DNA from: an uncultured Nocardioides sp.
GTDB taxonomy: Bacteria > Actinomycetota > Actinomycetes > Propionibacteriales > Nocardioidaceae
Assembly: GCF_947488515.1 (NCBI RefSeq)
Contig: NZ_CANKZF010000001.1
Coordinates: 496,001 to 560,000, forward strand
DNA: 64,000 nucleotides
Direction: 5' to 3'
Made by a program: the position numbers and the translations under genes. Of this stretch, positions 27,221-35,772 are shown piece by piece; position 1 is the first letter of the stretch; the number at the start of each line of letters is the position of its first letter. Below the pieces are notes generated by a model, which saw nothing but the letters and a program-made list of their open reading frames with translations, was not told the DNA's origin and did not search any database.

Positions 27221-27726
27221 CAGTCGTCCTTCTTCTCGGCCTTCTCGGCCTTCTCGGTCTTGCGATTGAACTCGATCTGCACGAGCGCCTTGGCCACGTC
27301 GGCGTAGGCGACCTCGTGCTCCTCGCCGGACACGTCGATGGTCGCCGACTCGTCCGACGACGTCAGGATGCGGCCGGTCAGGCTCGACCCGTCGGCGAGG
27401 GTGGCCTTGACGAGGCGGTCCTGGTTGCGGCGCCAGTGGCGCGGCAGCGTCAGGGGGCGGTCCACGCCGCGGGAGGTGACCTCCAGCGTGTAGGGCATCT
27501 CCCCCATCACGTCTGACTCGTCGAGCACCCGCGACACCTCGCGTGTCGCGTCGGCGACGTCGTCGAGGGTGACCCCGCCGTCCTTGTCGACGGCGACGCG
27601 GAGGACGCGGCGCTTGCCCGCGGGGGTGACCTCGACGGCCTCGACGTCGAGGTCCATCGCTTGCAAGGGGTCGACCAGCTCCGCCTCGATGCGGTCCCGG
27701 GTGGCGTCCTGGTGGGGGGTGCTCAT
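27220..27726 (-). CDS. rimP: Ribosome maturation factor RimP
   Basis: 168 residues. Typical RimP N-terminal domain ([31 protein letters not shown] split across residues 29-60) and the SRGVDRPL motif, followed by the SH3-like C-terminal domain and a Lys/Glu-rich tail. RimP acts in 30S assembly. The ATG follows AAGGAGG at good spacing. It is the first gene of the rimP-nusA-ylxR-infB operon and is divergent from the lipoprotein gene at 27843. Confidence 0.94.
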   Translation of the reverse strand: MSTPHQDATRDRIEAELVDPLQAMDLDVEAVEVTPAGKRRVLRVAVDKDGGVTLDDVADATREVSRVLDESDVMGEMPYTLEVTSRGVDRPLTLPRHWRRNQDRLVKATLADGSSLTGRILTSSDESATIDVSGEEHEVAYADVAKALVQIEFNRKTEKAEKAEKKDD

Positions 27727-27796
27727 CGGGTCTCGACCTCCTTGTGTAGTTGTCTCGGGACCACGATAGCGGCCCCGACCCGGGCCGCGACAAACA

Positions 27797-27825
27797 CCCG
27801 TGGCCGGTCCGGACCGGGCCACGGG
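27797..27825. promoter_or_regulatory. Palindrome overlapping the promoter region of the lipoprotein gene
   Basis: A near-perfect inverted repeat with arms CCCGTGGCC (27797-27805) and GGCCACGGG-type sequence ending at 27825, around the dyad GGTCCGGACC. It covers the place where the -35 of the lipoprotein promoter (TAGGGT -10 at 27831-27836) should lie, so it may be an operator. Confidence 0.4.
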
Positions 27826-27842
27826 GCGGCTAGGGTTCGGGG

Positions 27843-28358
27843 GTGCCCGGACGCTCGCTGACCCGTCGTACGGCGGTGGGCGTGACACTCGTCTCGCCCC
27901 TGGTCGCGACCGCCTGCGACATCGATCCGCCGTCTCGCGACAACGGGTCCGCCGACGCGCCGCCGCCTCCGCCGGAGGACTCCGAGCTCGTGACCGCGGT
28001 CGTCGCGGCACTGGTCCGGGCCCGGTCGGTGGTGGAGGCCGCGACGCTCTCGGTCCCCGACCTGACGCCCCTCCTGGAGCCCGTGGCGACAGCACACGCC
28101 GCTCACCTCGGGGTGCTCGAGGGAGCGGTCGCCGACGCGGACGTCCCGACCCCGGCGCCGCCCCGCGTCCCCGCCGACCGGGCAGGGGCGCTGACGGCGG
28201 TGCGTCGTTCGGAGCAGCGGCTGCTGCGCGAGGTGCGCCGTGGGTGCGTCGACGCCGCCAGCGGCGACCTGGCGCGCGTCCTGGCCAGCATGGCGGCGTC
28301 CACCGCACAGCACGGTGCGGCGCTCGCCGATCCCGCGGCCGGGCAGGAGGGGTCGTGA
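27843..28358 (+). CDS. Putative Tat-exported lipoprotein
   Basis: 171 residues. The N-terminus has a twin-arginine stretch (LTRRTAVG), a hydrophobic segment and a lipobox ending at Cys25 (VATAC), so the mature protein should be lipid-anchored outside the cell. The rest is Ala/Arg-rich and helical with no motif I recognise. The GTG start follows TAGGGT by 6 nt, a leaderless pattern. Its last four bases (GTGA) overlap the start of the ferritin-like gene, so the two proteins probably work together. Confidence 0.75.
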   Translation: MPGRSLTRRTAVGVTLVSPLVATACDIDPPSRDNGSADAPPPPPEDSELVTAVVAALVRARSVVEAATLSVPDLTPLLEPVATAHAAHLGVLEGAVADADVPTPAPPRVPADRAGALTAVRRSEQRLLREVRRGCVDAASGDLARVLASMAASTAQHGAALADPAAGQEGS

Positions 28359-28789
28359 CGGTCCTCGACGCCCTCCAGGCGACCCTCGCCGACGAGCACG
28401 TTGCGCTCTACACCTACGGCGTCCTCGGCGCGCGGACGTCGCAGGCCACCTCCCCCGTGCTCTTCGAGACCCTGACGTCCGGCTACCGCCGCCACCGCGC
28501 CCGTCGCGACCAGCTGCAGCTCATGGTGCGCGACGCCGGCGGCGATCCCGTCGCCGCCGAGGTGGCGTACGACCTCGACGGCGCGCTGCTCCGTCCGCCG
28601 CAGATCGAGCGTGCCGCGGCGGACCTTGAGGCCGCGAGCGTCGAGGTGCTGCTCGCGCTGGTCGCGCAGTCGACGGCATCTGTGCGCGAGTGGGCGCTCA
28701 CCGAGGCGACGTGGTCGGCGGTGTGGCGCCTCCAGCTCGGCCAGACCGCCGAGACATGGCCGGGAGCTCCCGAGCTCGACCAAGCCTGA
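28355..28789 (+). CDS. Ferritin-like domain protein (DUF4439-type)
   Basis: 144 residues, mostly helical. The N-terminal DALQATLADEHVALYTYGVLGA and later helices resemble the DUF4439 ferritin-like family found beside rimP in many actinobacteria. Clear di-iron Glu/His motifs are only partly visible, so metal binding is uncertain. It has no signal peptide of its own, although it is coupled to a lipoprotein gene. Confidence 0.78.
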   Translation: MTVLDALQATLADEHVALYTYGVLGARTSQATSPVLFETLTSGYRRHRARRDQLQLMVRDAGGDPVAAEVAYDLDGALLRPPQIERAAADLEAASVEVLLALVAQSTASVREWALTEATWSAVWRLQLGQTAETWPGAPELDQA

Positions 28790-28821
28790 ACGGCTCGCCC
28801 ACCGCGGGGCGCACCGTGCCC

Positions 28822-28931
28822 CGACACAGGGAAAGCGGCCCGCGGCCTCAGCCTTTGGGAAAGTCCCGAGATCTCTCCCAAAAGCCGAGGACGCGGACCG
28901 CCATGGGGTTGGTCAGCATCACCCTGTGTCG
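28822..28931. repeat. 110-base imperfect palindrome with terminal inverted repeats (MITE-like)
   Basis: Terminal 10-base inverted repeats CGACACAGGG (28822-28831) and CCCTGTGTCG (28922-28931) flank a second inverted repeat, 28840-28860 against 28876-28896, with 18 of 21 positions pairing. Most of the element can fold on itself. It lies in the 282-base gap between two convergent genes. Nothing coding is evident in it. Confidence 0.65.
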
Positions 28932-29015
28932 CCCAACCTGTGGGGGTGGTGGAGCGACATGCACAATCATGCATTCGATCCGCCGGATGCGAAAGCCGGA
29001 TCCACTTGCATGTTC

Positions 29016-29036
29016 CTGCAACGCACGAAGTTGCAG
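29016..29036 (-). terminator. Hairpin after the HAD hydrolase gene
   Basis: Seven-base perfect arms CTGCAAC (29016-29022) and GTTGCAG (29030-29036), about 36 bases downstream of the HAD stop codon. No T-run is visible, so the terminator role is tentative. Confidence 0.4.
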
Positions 29037-29071
29037 AAGTGCCACGCTCAGGACGTCGCGGTCGCCCCTCC

Positions 29072-29797
29072 TCAGGAGGCGTCGAGCCGGCGTACGACGT
29101 CCGGGACCTCGCGGAGGGACGTGATCGTGGCGTCCGGCTCGCCCTCGGTGTGGCCGACCTGGTTGGCGGGGATCGCCGACAGCGGGACGTGGATCGCTCG
29201 CATCCCCGCGTTGTGGGCGCCCCACACGTCGTCGAAGAGCCGGTCCCCCACGTAGACGCAGGAAGCCGGGTCGCTCACGCCCACGGCGTCCATGGCCGCT
29301 CCGAAGGCGAGCGGCGAGGGCTTCGTCCACGGGACCTCGCTGGTGTAGACGTCGCCGTCCACGAGGTCGTAGACCCCGTCGCGCTCGAAGAAGCCGACGT
29401 GCCACTCCCGCGGCCAGATGGTGTTGGACAGCACGCCGACCTTCACCCCCGCCGAGCGCAGCTCCTCCCACATCGGCCGCACGTCGGGGTCGGTGAGCGT
29501 GTGCGGCTCCCAGAACTCGTAGTAGGCCGCGAGCAGGTCGGGGTCGTGGTCGAGGCCCGCCTCGGTGAAGAGATCGGCGATGGTGGCGCTCTGCTGGTGG
29601 TCGCGGCTGCGTCCCCAGATGACGTCGCCGGCGCGGTGCAGGCGCTCGGCGTGGGCGTGGTGGTCGTCCTCCGGCGACGGCGTACGTCGTACGGCCTGGG
29701 CGAGCGCCACCGACTCGGCGTGGAAGTCCACGTCGTGCCAGCGGGTCAGGGTGCCGCCCCAGTCGAAGATGACCGCCTCGATCCGCGCATGAGCCAT
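29072..29797 (-). CDS. HAD-superfamily hydrolase
   Basis: 241 residues. Motif I is FDWGGTL near residue 10: the nucleophile Asp is present but the usual second Asp is replaced by Gly, a known variant. Motif II is VLSNTIW, the Lys is in WTKPSPLAF and motif IV is YVGDRLFDDVWGAHNAGM. Substrate unknown; sugar phosphates or nucleotides are typical. It begins only 5 bases after the proS stop codon and should be co-transcribed with it. Confidence 0.85.
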   Translation of the reverse strand: MAHARIEAVIFDWGGTLTRWHDVDFHAESVALAQAVRRTPSPEDDHHAHAERLHRAGDVIWGRSRDHQQSATIADLFTEAGLDHDPDLLAAYYEFWEPHTLTDPDVRPMWEELRSAGVKVGVLSNTIWPREWHVGFFERDGVYDLVDGDVYTSEVPWTKPSPLAFGAAMDAVGVSDPASCVYVGDRLFDDVWGAHNAGMRAIHVPLSAIPANQVGHTEGEPDATITSLREVPDVVRRLDAS

Positions 29798-29802
29798 GCG
29801 CG

Positions 29803-31581
29803 TCAGCTGCGGACGATCTCGGTGATCCGGGCGACGGCGGAGGCGACCGGGACGTCCTCGCGCTCGCCCGTGCGGCGGTCGCGGACCTCGACGTTGCCGT
29901 CGGCCAGGCCACGGCCGACGGTGACGATCGTCGGCACGCCGATGAGCTCGGCGTCCTTGAACTTCACGCCGGGGCTGACCTTGCCGGCGCGGTCGTCGAG
30001 GAGCACCTCGACGCCGGCGCCCTTCAGGCCCTGAGCGAGCACCTCGGCGGCGGAGAAGATCGCCTCGTCCTTGCCGGCGGCCACCACGTGGACGTCGGCG
30101 GGGGCGACGTTGCGCGGCCAGCACAGGCCCATGTCGTCCAAGGTGCCCTCGGCGATCGCGGCCACGGCGCGGGACGGACCGATGCCGTAGGAGCCCATGG
30201 TGACGGTGACGAGCTTGCCGTTCTCGTCGAGCACCTTGAGCCCCAGCGCCTCGGCATATGAGCGGCCGAGCTGGAAGATGTGGCCCATCTCGATGCCGCG
30301 TGCGGACTCGAGCGAGCCCTCGGCGCAGTTGGGGCAGGCGTCGCCGTCGCGCACGTCGGCGGCCTCGATGGTGCCGTCGGGCGTGAAGTCGCGCCCGACG
30401 ACGAGGTCGATGACGTGGGAGCCGGGGACGTTGGCGCCGGTGACCCAGCGGGTGCCCTCGACGACGCGCGGGTCGACGAGGAACCGGATGCCGGACTTCG
30501 ACTCCTCCCCCAGCGCCTCAGGACCGATGTAGCCCTTCACCAGCGCGGGGTGCTTGGCGAGCTCGGCCTCGTCCATGGGCTCGACCTCGATCGGCTCGAG
30601 CTGGCCCTCGAGGCGCTTCTGGTCGACGTCGCGGTCGCCGGGTACGCCGATCGCGAGGGGCTCGCGGGTGCCGTCGGGGTGCTTGAGCACGACCATCACG
30701 TTCTTGAGCGTGTCGCCGGCCGCCCAGGGACGGTCGTCTCGCGGGTAGGCCTCGTTGAGGTGGGCGACGAGGGTGTCGATGGTGGGGGTGTCGGGGGTGT
30801 CCTCGGCGTGCGCGGCGGGCGCGTCGTCGTACGACACCGCAGGCGGCGCGGGCACGGCGACGGCCTCGACGTTGGCGGCGTAGTCGCAGTGGGTGCAGCG
30901 GACGTAGGTGTCCTCGCCGACCTCGGCCTTGGCGAGGAACTCCTCGCTCGCCGAGCCGCCCATCGCGCCCGACGTCGCCTTCACGATGACGTACTCGAAA
31001 CCGAGCCGGTCGAAGATCCGGATGTAGGCGTCACGGTGGAGCTGGTAGGACGCCGCCAGGCCGGCGTCGTCGATGTCGAAGGAGTAGGAGTCCTTCATCA
31101 CGAACTCGCGCCCGCGCAGCAGGCCCGCGCGGGGACGTGCCTCGTCGCGGTACTTGTTCTGGATCTGGTAGATCGAGAGCGGCAGGTCCTTGTAGGAGGA
31201 GTAGAGGTCCTTCACCACGAGGGTGAACATCTCCTCGTGCGTGGGGCCGAGCAGGTAGTCGCCGCCCTTGCGGTCCTGGAGCCGGAAGATGTTGGGGCCG
31301 TAGTCGGTCCACCGGTGGGTCGCGTCGTAGGGCTCCTTGGGCAGCAGCGCGGGGAACGACAGCTCCTGGGCGCCCATGTCGTCCATCTCCTCGCGGATGA
31401 TGGCCTCGATCCTGCGCAGTACCCGCAGCCCCAGCGGCAGCCACGTGTAGATGCCGGGTGCGGCACGGCGGATGTAGCCGGCGCGGACGAGCAGCCTGTG
31501 GCTCGGCACCTCGGCGTCGTTGGGGTCGTCGCGCAGGGTGCGCACGAACAGGGTCGACATGCGGAGGATGCGGCCAGTCAT
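29803..31581 (-). CDS. proS: Prolyl-tRNA synthetase (bacterial type, with editing domain)
   Basis: 592 residues. Class II motif 1 region ([19 protein letters not shown]), motif 2 ([22 protein letters not shown] split) and motif 3 ([13 protein letters not shown]) are all present, and the YbaK-like editing insert sits between residues 230 and 400. Two starts are possible: the ATG at 31579-31581 ([12 protein letters not shown]) has a TATCGT box 7 nt upstream and matches the usual actinobacterial N-terminus, so I prefer it over the ATG at 31560. Confidence 0.95.
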   Translation of the reverse strand: MTGRILRMSTLFVRTLRDDPNDAEVPSHRLLVRAGYIRRAAPGIYTWLPLGLRVLRRIEAIIREEMDDMGAQELSFPALLPKEPYDATHRWTDYGPNIFRLQDRKGGDYLLGPTHEEMFTLVVKDLYSSYKDLPLSIYQIQNKYRDEARPRAGLLRGREFVMKDSYSFDIDDAGLAASYQLHRDAYIRIFDRLGFEYVIVKATSGAMGGSASEEFLAKAEVGEDTYVRCTHCDYAANVEAVAVPAPPAVSYDDAPAAHAEDTPDTPTIDTLVAHLNEAYPRDDRPWAAGDTLKNVMVVLKHPDGTREPLAIGVPGDRDVDQKRLEGQLEPIEVEPMDEAELAKHPALVKGYIGPEALGEESKSGIRFLVDPRVVEGTRWVTGANVPGSHVIDLVVGRDFTPDGTIEAADVRDGDACPNCAEGSLESARGIEMGHIFQLGRSYAEALGLKVLDENGKLVTVTMGSYGIGPSRAVAAIAEGTLDDMGLCWPRNVAPADVHVVAAGKDEAIFSAAEVLAQGLKGAGVEVLLDDRAGKVSPGVKFKDAELIGVPTIVTVGRGLADGNVEVRDRRTGEREDVPVASAVARITEIVRS

Positions 31582-31705
31582 GGGCGCAACGATAGGGGTG
31601 GGCCCGTGGCGGCCGCGAACCAGATTGCCGACTGGGCGGAGGCAACCCCGACGGCCACGACGGCGTCTCCCCAGTGACACCACGTCCTTTCCGGGGGTAA
31701 CCACC

Positions 31706-32707
31706 ATGCCGCGCTCGACCACCGTCCTGCGGGCCGCGCTGCGGCCCGTGCTCGCCAGCGCCCTCGCCGCGCTCGCCGTCAGCGCCACGATCGGTCTGCC
31801 CTCCGCCCGGGCGGCAGCGCCCACCGACCTTCAGCCGCAGGCGCTGGCACGCGGCGCGGACATCGCCGTCCCCCACCTCGAGGACGGCGTCTTCGTCGAC
31901 GGGGAGCGCCGCATCGAGCTTCCGGGCACCGACGGGGACGTCCTCGGCGCGTCGGGGGCCGCGTGGATCGCCGCGACGTGGACGAACAACCGGGTCGGCG
32001 AGCAGCGGCGGGCCCGCATCGTGCGGGTCGAGCCCGACGGGACCGTGAGCACGATCTTCGTCGGTTTCGAGTCCCGCTGGGCACTGCTCAGCGAGGACGG
32101 CTCGCGGCTGGTGACGACGGCGGACTCCGGCTACCGCAGGGCAGCGGTGACGGTGCGGTCGGCGACCGACGGCTCCGAGGTCCGCAGCCGGGTCTTCGAC
32201 GGCTGGCCCCAGGCCGTCACGGCCGACGACCGCAAGGTCGTGGTGCAGACGCTGCGACGCACCGTGCTCTGGCGCGTCGGGCCGAACCGCGTGCGGACCG
32301 TGACGCGCGATGCCGCCGGCGCCGTCAGCATCGAGCACGACCTGCTCGCCACCTCCACCGACGACCCCTACATCGGCGGGTGCACGCGTCTCGTGCGGTT
32401 GAGCGACCCGGGCACGACGGTGTGGCGGTCCTGCAAGGAGCGCGTCGCCGCCATCTCGCCGGACGGCACGCAGCTGCTGACCTTCCACATCCTCACCGAC
32501 GGGGTAGGCCCGGGCAGGATCACCCTGCGCACCCTCCGCGGGCAGCGGCTCGCCACCTGGACGACGGGGTGGTTCAGCGGCTGGCAGTGGGAGTCCCCCG
32601 GCACGGTGCTGCTCGAGGTCAACGGCACGCGGAAGGCGGCGACCGTACGCTGCACGCTCGCGGAGTGTGAGAACGCCACCGACCCCGTGAAGGTCACGCC
32701 TCCCTGA
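31706..32707 (+). CDS. Secreted protein, probably beta-propeller-like
   Basis: 333 residues. A Sec signal peptide with positive start, hydrophobic core and Ala-X-Ala cleavage site near residue 36 (SARA). The mature part consists of repeated short beta segments with phrases such as [22 protein letters not shown] and [13 protein letters not shown], like TolB/WD40-type propellers; two Cys pairs may form disulfides. Function unknown. It lies at the proS edge of the accessory block and just before the palindromic repeat array. Confidence 0.75.
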   Translation: MPRSTTVLRAALRPVLASALAALAVSATIGLPSARAAAPTDLQPQALARGADIAVPHLEDGVFVDGERRIELPGTDGDVLGASGAAWIAATWTNNRVGEQRRARIVRVEPDGTVSTIFVGFESRWALLSEDGSRLVTTADSGYRRAAVTVRSATDGSEVRSRVFDGWPQAVTADDRKVVVQTLRRTVLWRVGPNRVRTVTRDAAGAVSIEHDLLATSTDDPYIGGCTRLVRLSDPGTTVWRSCKERVAAISPDGTQLLTFHILTDGVGPGRITLRTLRGQRLATWTTGWFSGWQWESPGTVLLEVNGTRKAATVRCTLAECENATDPVKVTPP

Positions 32708-32742
32708 CCCAGGGCACTGGTGTGAGCGCTGCGGTCCGTCCG

Positions 32743-33093
32743 GTGGGTGGCGGCAGATCGCAACCGACACACCCCTCGGCGTGCGATGTGCCGCCACCCT
32801 GCCGCCACCAGCCCGGCGGGTGGCGGCAGATCGCAGCCGACACACCCCTCGACGTGCGATGTGCCGCCACCCCGCCGTCACCCGTCCCGGTGGGTGGCGG
32901 CAGATCGCAGCCGACACACCCCTCAACCTGCGATGTGCCGCCACCCCTCCGCCACCAGCCCGGTGGGTGGCGGCAGATCGCAACCGACACACCCCTCAAC
33001 CTGCGATGTGCCGCCACCCCGCCGTCACCCCTCCGGTGGGTGGCGGCAGATCGCAACCGACACACCCCTCGACGTGCGATGTGCCGCCACCCC
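32743..33093. repeat. Five tandem ~73-bp palindromic repeat units
   Basis: Units start at 32743, 32816, 32890, 32963 and 33036, spaced 73-74 bases. Each is a hairpin of 18-base arms (GGGTGGCGGCAGATCGCA against TGCGATGTGCCGCCACCC, one mismatch) around a loop containing CCGACACACCCCTC. Units differ only at a few loop positions, and the linkers alternate between GCCGCCACCAGCCC-like and GCCGTCACCC-like. The array fills the 400-base gap between the propeller gene and the end of the CHAT gene. It has no open frame of its own that looks real. Confidence 0.92.
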
Positions 33094-33107
33094 GCGGCGG
33101 CAGGCGC

Positions 33108-35690
33108 TCAGATGCCCAGCACCGTGAACGACGCGGCGGTGGCGGCCAGCACGGAGTCACCCGCCGCGGCCTCGCGGGCAGCGAGCATCGCGTCGCCGAG
33201 CCCGCCCCCCTGCCGGAGCCGGGCGTGGAGCGCGACCATCACGTCGACGGTCGCGGCGTCGTCGACCTCGGCGAGGCTCGAGACCACGCCGGCGGTGCCC
33301 ATGGACAGCAGCGCGGCTGCCAGTCCGAGGAGCTCCTGGTCGCCGACCGGCTGCATGACGCCGGACTCGCAGGCCGACAGCACGACCCGGTGGGGCGGCC
33401 GCCCCAGGCCCTGGAGGTCGTGCACGAGCAAGGGTCCGTCGGCGAGGGTGAGCGAGGAGAAGAGCGGGCTGTCCTCGCGGAAGCGACCGTGGGCGGCGAC
33501 GTGCGCCAGCGCCACCCCGTCGAGCGCCGCGAGGGCAGCCGAGACGGTCGCCGCCTCGCCGTCGAGCACCTCTGCCCGCGGGTCCTCGGCGGCCACCGCA
33601 GGCACCTCGGCGCCGCCGCTGCCGAGCCCCGGCCCGACGAGCATCACCCGACGGTCGTCCGCCGGGGCGGACGTCCGGGCCCGCAGCCAGAGCCGCGCCG
33701 ACGGCGTACCGGTCACGGGTCGGTGCGCCAGCGACGGGAGCAGGCCCCACGGGACGCCCTGCAACGCCGCAGGCGCGCAGACCACGACGCGCTGCTCACC
33801 CACGCCGTCCAGCGCGGCCCCGAGCAATGCTCGCTCGAGCCGGGCGCCGGCCACCTCGAGCTGCGCCCGGCGCCCGCGAGCGGCCTGGCGCAGGGTGAAC
33901 AGCGAGAAGTCCACGGCAGCGGCAGCAGCCGCTCCATCGCCGACCACCCGGTGGCGTACGCGGCCGCGACCCGCCACCAGTGCGTGCAGGACGCCGTCGA
34001 GCTCGGCCAGCTCGACGAGGACCGTGTCGTCCTCGGTGAGCGCCTCGAGGAGCGACCTGACGTCGAGGGCCGCGGCTGCCTCTCCGGATCCTCGCTCCTG
34101 CAACAGGCGGCGGCGCACCTGCTGCTCGAGGCGGGTGGCACGCGCCTCGAGCGCGACGGTGGGCGCTCCTTCGGAGCGGGCCTGGTCGAGGCGTTGACGC
34201 TGGGCCCGCAGAGCAGCCAGGTCGGCAGCGGTCTCCGCATCGTGGCGCGCGCTGCGGAGGGGCGTGGAGAGGGCCGTGGCCCGCCACCGTTCGGCCCATC
34301 GCAGCAGCTGCCGGGGGTCACCGCCGGCCAGCGCGGTCCGGGTGCCGAGCTCGGCCAGGGCCGCACCATGTCCGGCGGACCCAGCCCGCAGCTCCTGGCT
34401 GCCGAGGGTGGCCCGGTGCTCGTCGAGCGCGCGCAGGCCGAGCTCACAGGCGCGCAGCACACCCCCCGAGTCACCTGCCAGGTCACGCTCCCTGGCCTGC
34501 GCCAGCCAGCCGAGCGCCCGCTCGGAACCGGTGGTCGCGCGGCGGTAGGACGCCGCCTCGGCGAGCCAGTCGGACGCGAGCCCGGCCGCACGAGCCGACC
34601 GGACCCGGCTCGCCAGCCCTGCACCGACGAGGAGAGCCTGCGGCAGCTGGGGAGCCCGAGCCTCGCGCATCCCCGCGACGACGCGCTCAGCCCGTCGCAG
34701 GAGGGGGGCGGGTGGCTCACCGGCGCGGTCCCGGGCGGTGATCGACAGGAGGTCGGCCTCCAGCCGATGGATGTGCCGGGACTGCGCGCGCAGCAGCGAC
34801 GAGCCCTCGTCGGCGGCCGACACGGCACGGTCCCAGTCGTCAGCGGCCAGCGCCGCACCGGCAACCGCCACCAGGAGGTCCGCCTCCTCGCGCGGCTGCA
34901 GCGGTCGGGCGACGAGAGCGGACTCGACGACGGCAAGGGCGTCCTGGGCGAGCCCCCCGGACAGGTAGGCAGCCACCTGGTCGAGGACGAGGTCGACGTT
35001 CGTCGTGCCGCGGGAGTCGAAGAACGCGGCCGCTGCGGCGTACTGCTCGAGCGCGCGCGGCAGGTCGCCGCGGAGGAAGGCCAGCCACCCGGTGTTGTGG
35101 TCGGCGACGGCGACTCCGGACGGGTCACCGAGGGAGGCCGAGATCTCGCCGAAGCGCGCGAACGCCTCGGCTGCGGACTCGACCTCGCCCAGCTTGACGT
35201 CGACCAGGGCCTGCAGGTTGAGCACGCGGGCCTCCCACACCTGGTCACCCGAGCCGGAGAACAGCTCACGGGCCCTCCGCAGGTCCGCGGCGCTCTCCTC
35301 GAAGCGGGCGAGGAGGTGCCCGAGGACGTAGGCGCGTCGGTGGAGCACACGCGCGAGGGGTACGCCGTCGAGCATGGTCGACGCCTCGTCCAGGTGCCGC
35401 AGACCGTCATGCATGCGACCGACGACGCACAGCGAGATGCCCAGGGTCGCCATCACGTCGGCCGCGCGGGCCGGCTCACCGGACCGCCGCGCCAGGCGCA
35501 GGGCCGTCCGCAGCTCCCGCAGTGCCCCGTCCATGTCTCCGAGGTCACGGATGACGATGCCCACGACCTGGTGCCCGATGGAGGACAGCGCCGGATCGGG
35601 ATCCGGCACCAGCGCCGTCTCGGCACGGGTACGCGCCGCCCCGGGATCAGCGAAGAGGTTGCGGAGCAGCTCCTCCGCCTCGTCGCGCTC
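33108..35690 (-). CDS. TPR-CHAT protein (caspase-like cysteine protease domain)
   Basis: About 860 residues. The first ~480 are helical tetratricopeptide-like repeats (for example LARRSGEPARAADVMATLGISL and WEARVLNLQALVDVKLGEVESA), then a short coiled coil, then a C-terminal CHAT domain. The catalytic dyad is visible: His in LAHVAAHGRF and Cys in VVLSACESG, 40 residues apart, as in caspases and separase. No signal peptide. The frame stays open to a TTG at 35732, but the GTG at 35690 has a GAGGAT box and purine-rich sequence just upstream, so I use it. It is divergent from a subtilase gene 82 bases away. TPR-CHAT proteins often act as switchable proteases in signalling or immunity; the target here is unknown. 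Confidence 0.88.
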   Translation of the reverse strand, partial: ERDEAEELLRNLFADPGAARTRAETALVPDPDPALSSIGHQVVGIVIRDLGDMDGALRELRTALRLARRSGEPARAADVMATLGISLCVVGRMHDGLRHLDEASTMLDGVPLARVLHRRAYVLGHLLARFEESAADLRRARELFSGSGDQVWEARVLNLQALVDVKLGEVESAAEAFARFGEISASLGDPSGVAVADHNTGWLAFLRGDLPRALEQYAAAAAFFDSRGTTNVDLVLDQVAAYLSGGLAQDALAVVESALVARPLQPREEADLLVAVAGAALAADDWDRAVSAADEGSSLLRAQSRHIHRLEADLLSITARDRAGEPPAPLLRRAERVVAGMREARAPQLPQALLVGAGLASRVRSARAAGLASDWLAEAASYRRATTGSERALGWLAQARERDLAGDSGGVLRACELGLRALDEHRATLGSQELRAGSAGHGAALAELGTRTALAGGDPRQLLRWAERWRATALSTPLRSARHDAETAADLAALRAQRQRLDQARSEGAPTVALEARATRLEQQVRRRLLQERGSGEAAAALDVRSLLEALTEDDTVLVELAELDGVLHALVAGRGRVRHRVVGDGAAAAAAVDFSLFTLRQAARGRRAQLEVAGARLERALLGAALDGVGEQRVVVCAPAALQGVPWGLLPSLAHRPVTGTPSARLWLRARTSAPADDRRVMLVGPGLGSGGAEVPAVAAEDPRAEVLDGEAATVSAALAALDGVALAHVAAHGRFREDSPLFSSLTLADGPLLVHDLQGLGRPPHRVVLSACESGVMQPVGDQELLGLAAALLSMGTAGVVSSLAEVDDAATVDVMVALHARLRQGGGLGDAMLAAREAAAGDSVLAATAASFTVLGI

Positions 35691-35760
35691 CACCCGCTCA
35701 TCCTCGCGGATGACCGGAGAAAACTCAGCCAAACCCCTCGGCCCGAGACCCGGTCGCCGC

Positions 35761-35766
35761 TAGCGT
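35761..35766 (+). promoter_or_regulatory. -10 box of the subtilase gene (leaderless type)
   Basis: TAGCGT ends 6 bases before the ATG at 35773, the spacing seen at many starts in this window. The subtilase mRNA therefore probably has no 5' leader. Confidence 0.6.
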
Positions 35767-35772
35767 CGGACC

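Noticed and set aside
32743..33093. Tandem repeats as a CRISPR array
   Set aside because: Each unit is itself one long hairpin, the units are nearly identical over their whole length and the short linkers are also alike, so there are no unique spacers. No cas genes are present.
33108..35690. TPR-CHAT protein as the Csx29 part of a type III-E CRISPR system
   Set aside because: No Cas7-11-type effector, Cas1/2 or CRISPR array is in the window; the neighbours are a subtilase and a sigma factor.
35691..35732. TTG at 35732 as the CHAT start
   Set aside because: It adds 14 residues without similarity and has a poorly spaced ribosome binding site; the GTG at 35690 is better supported, though the TTG cannot be ruled out.
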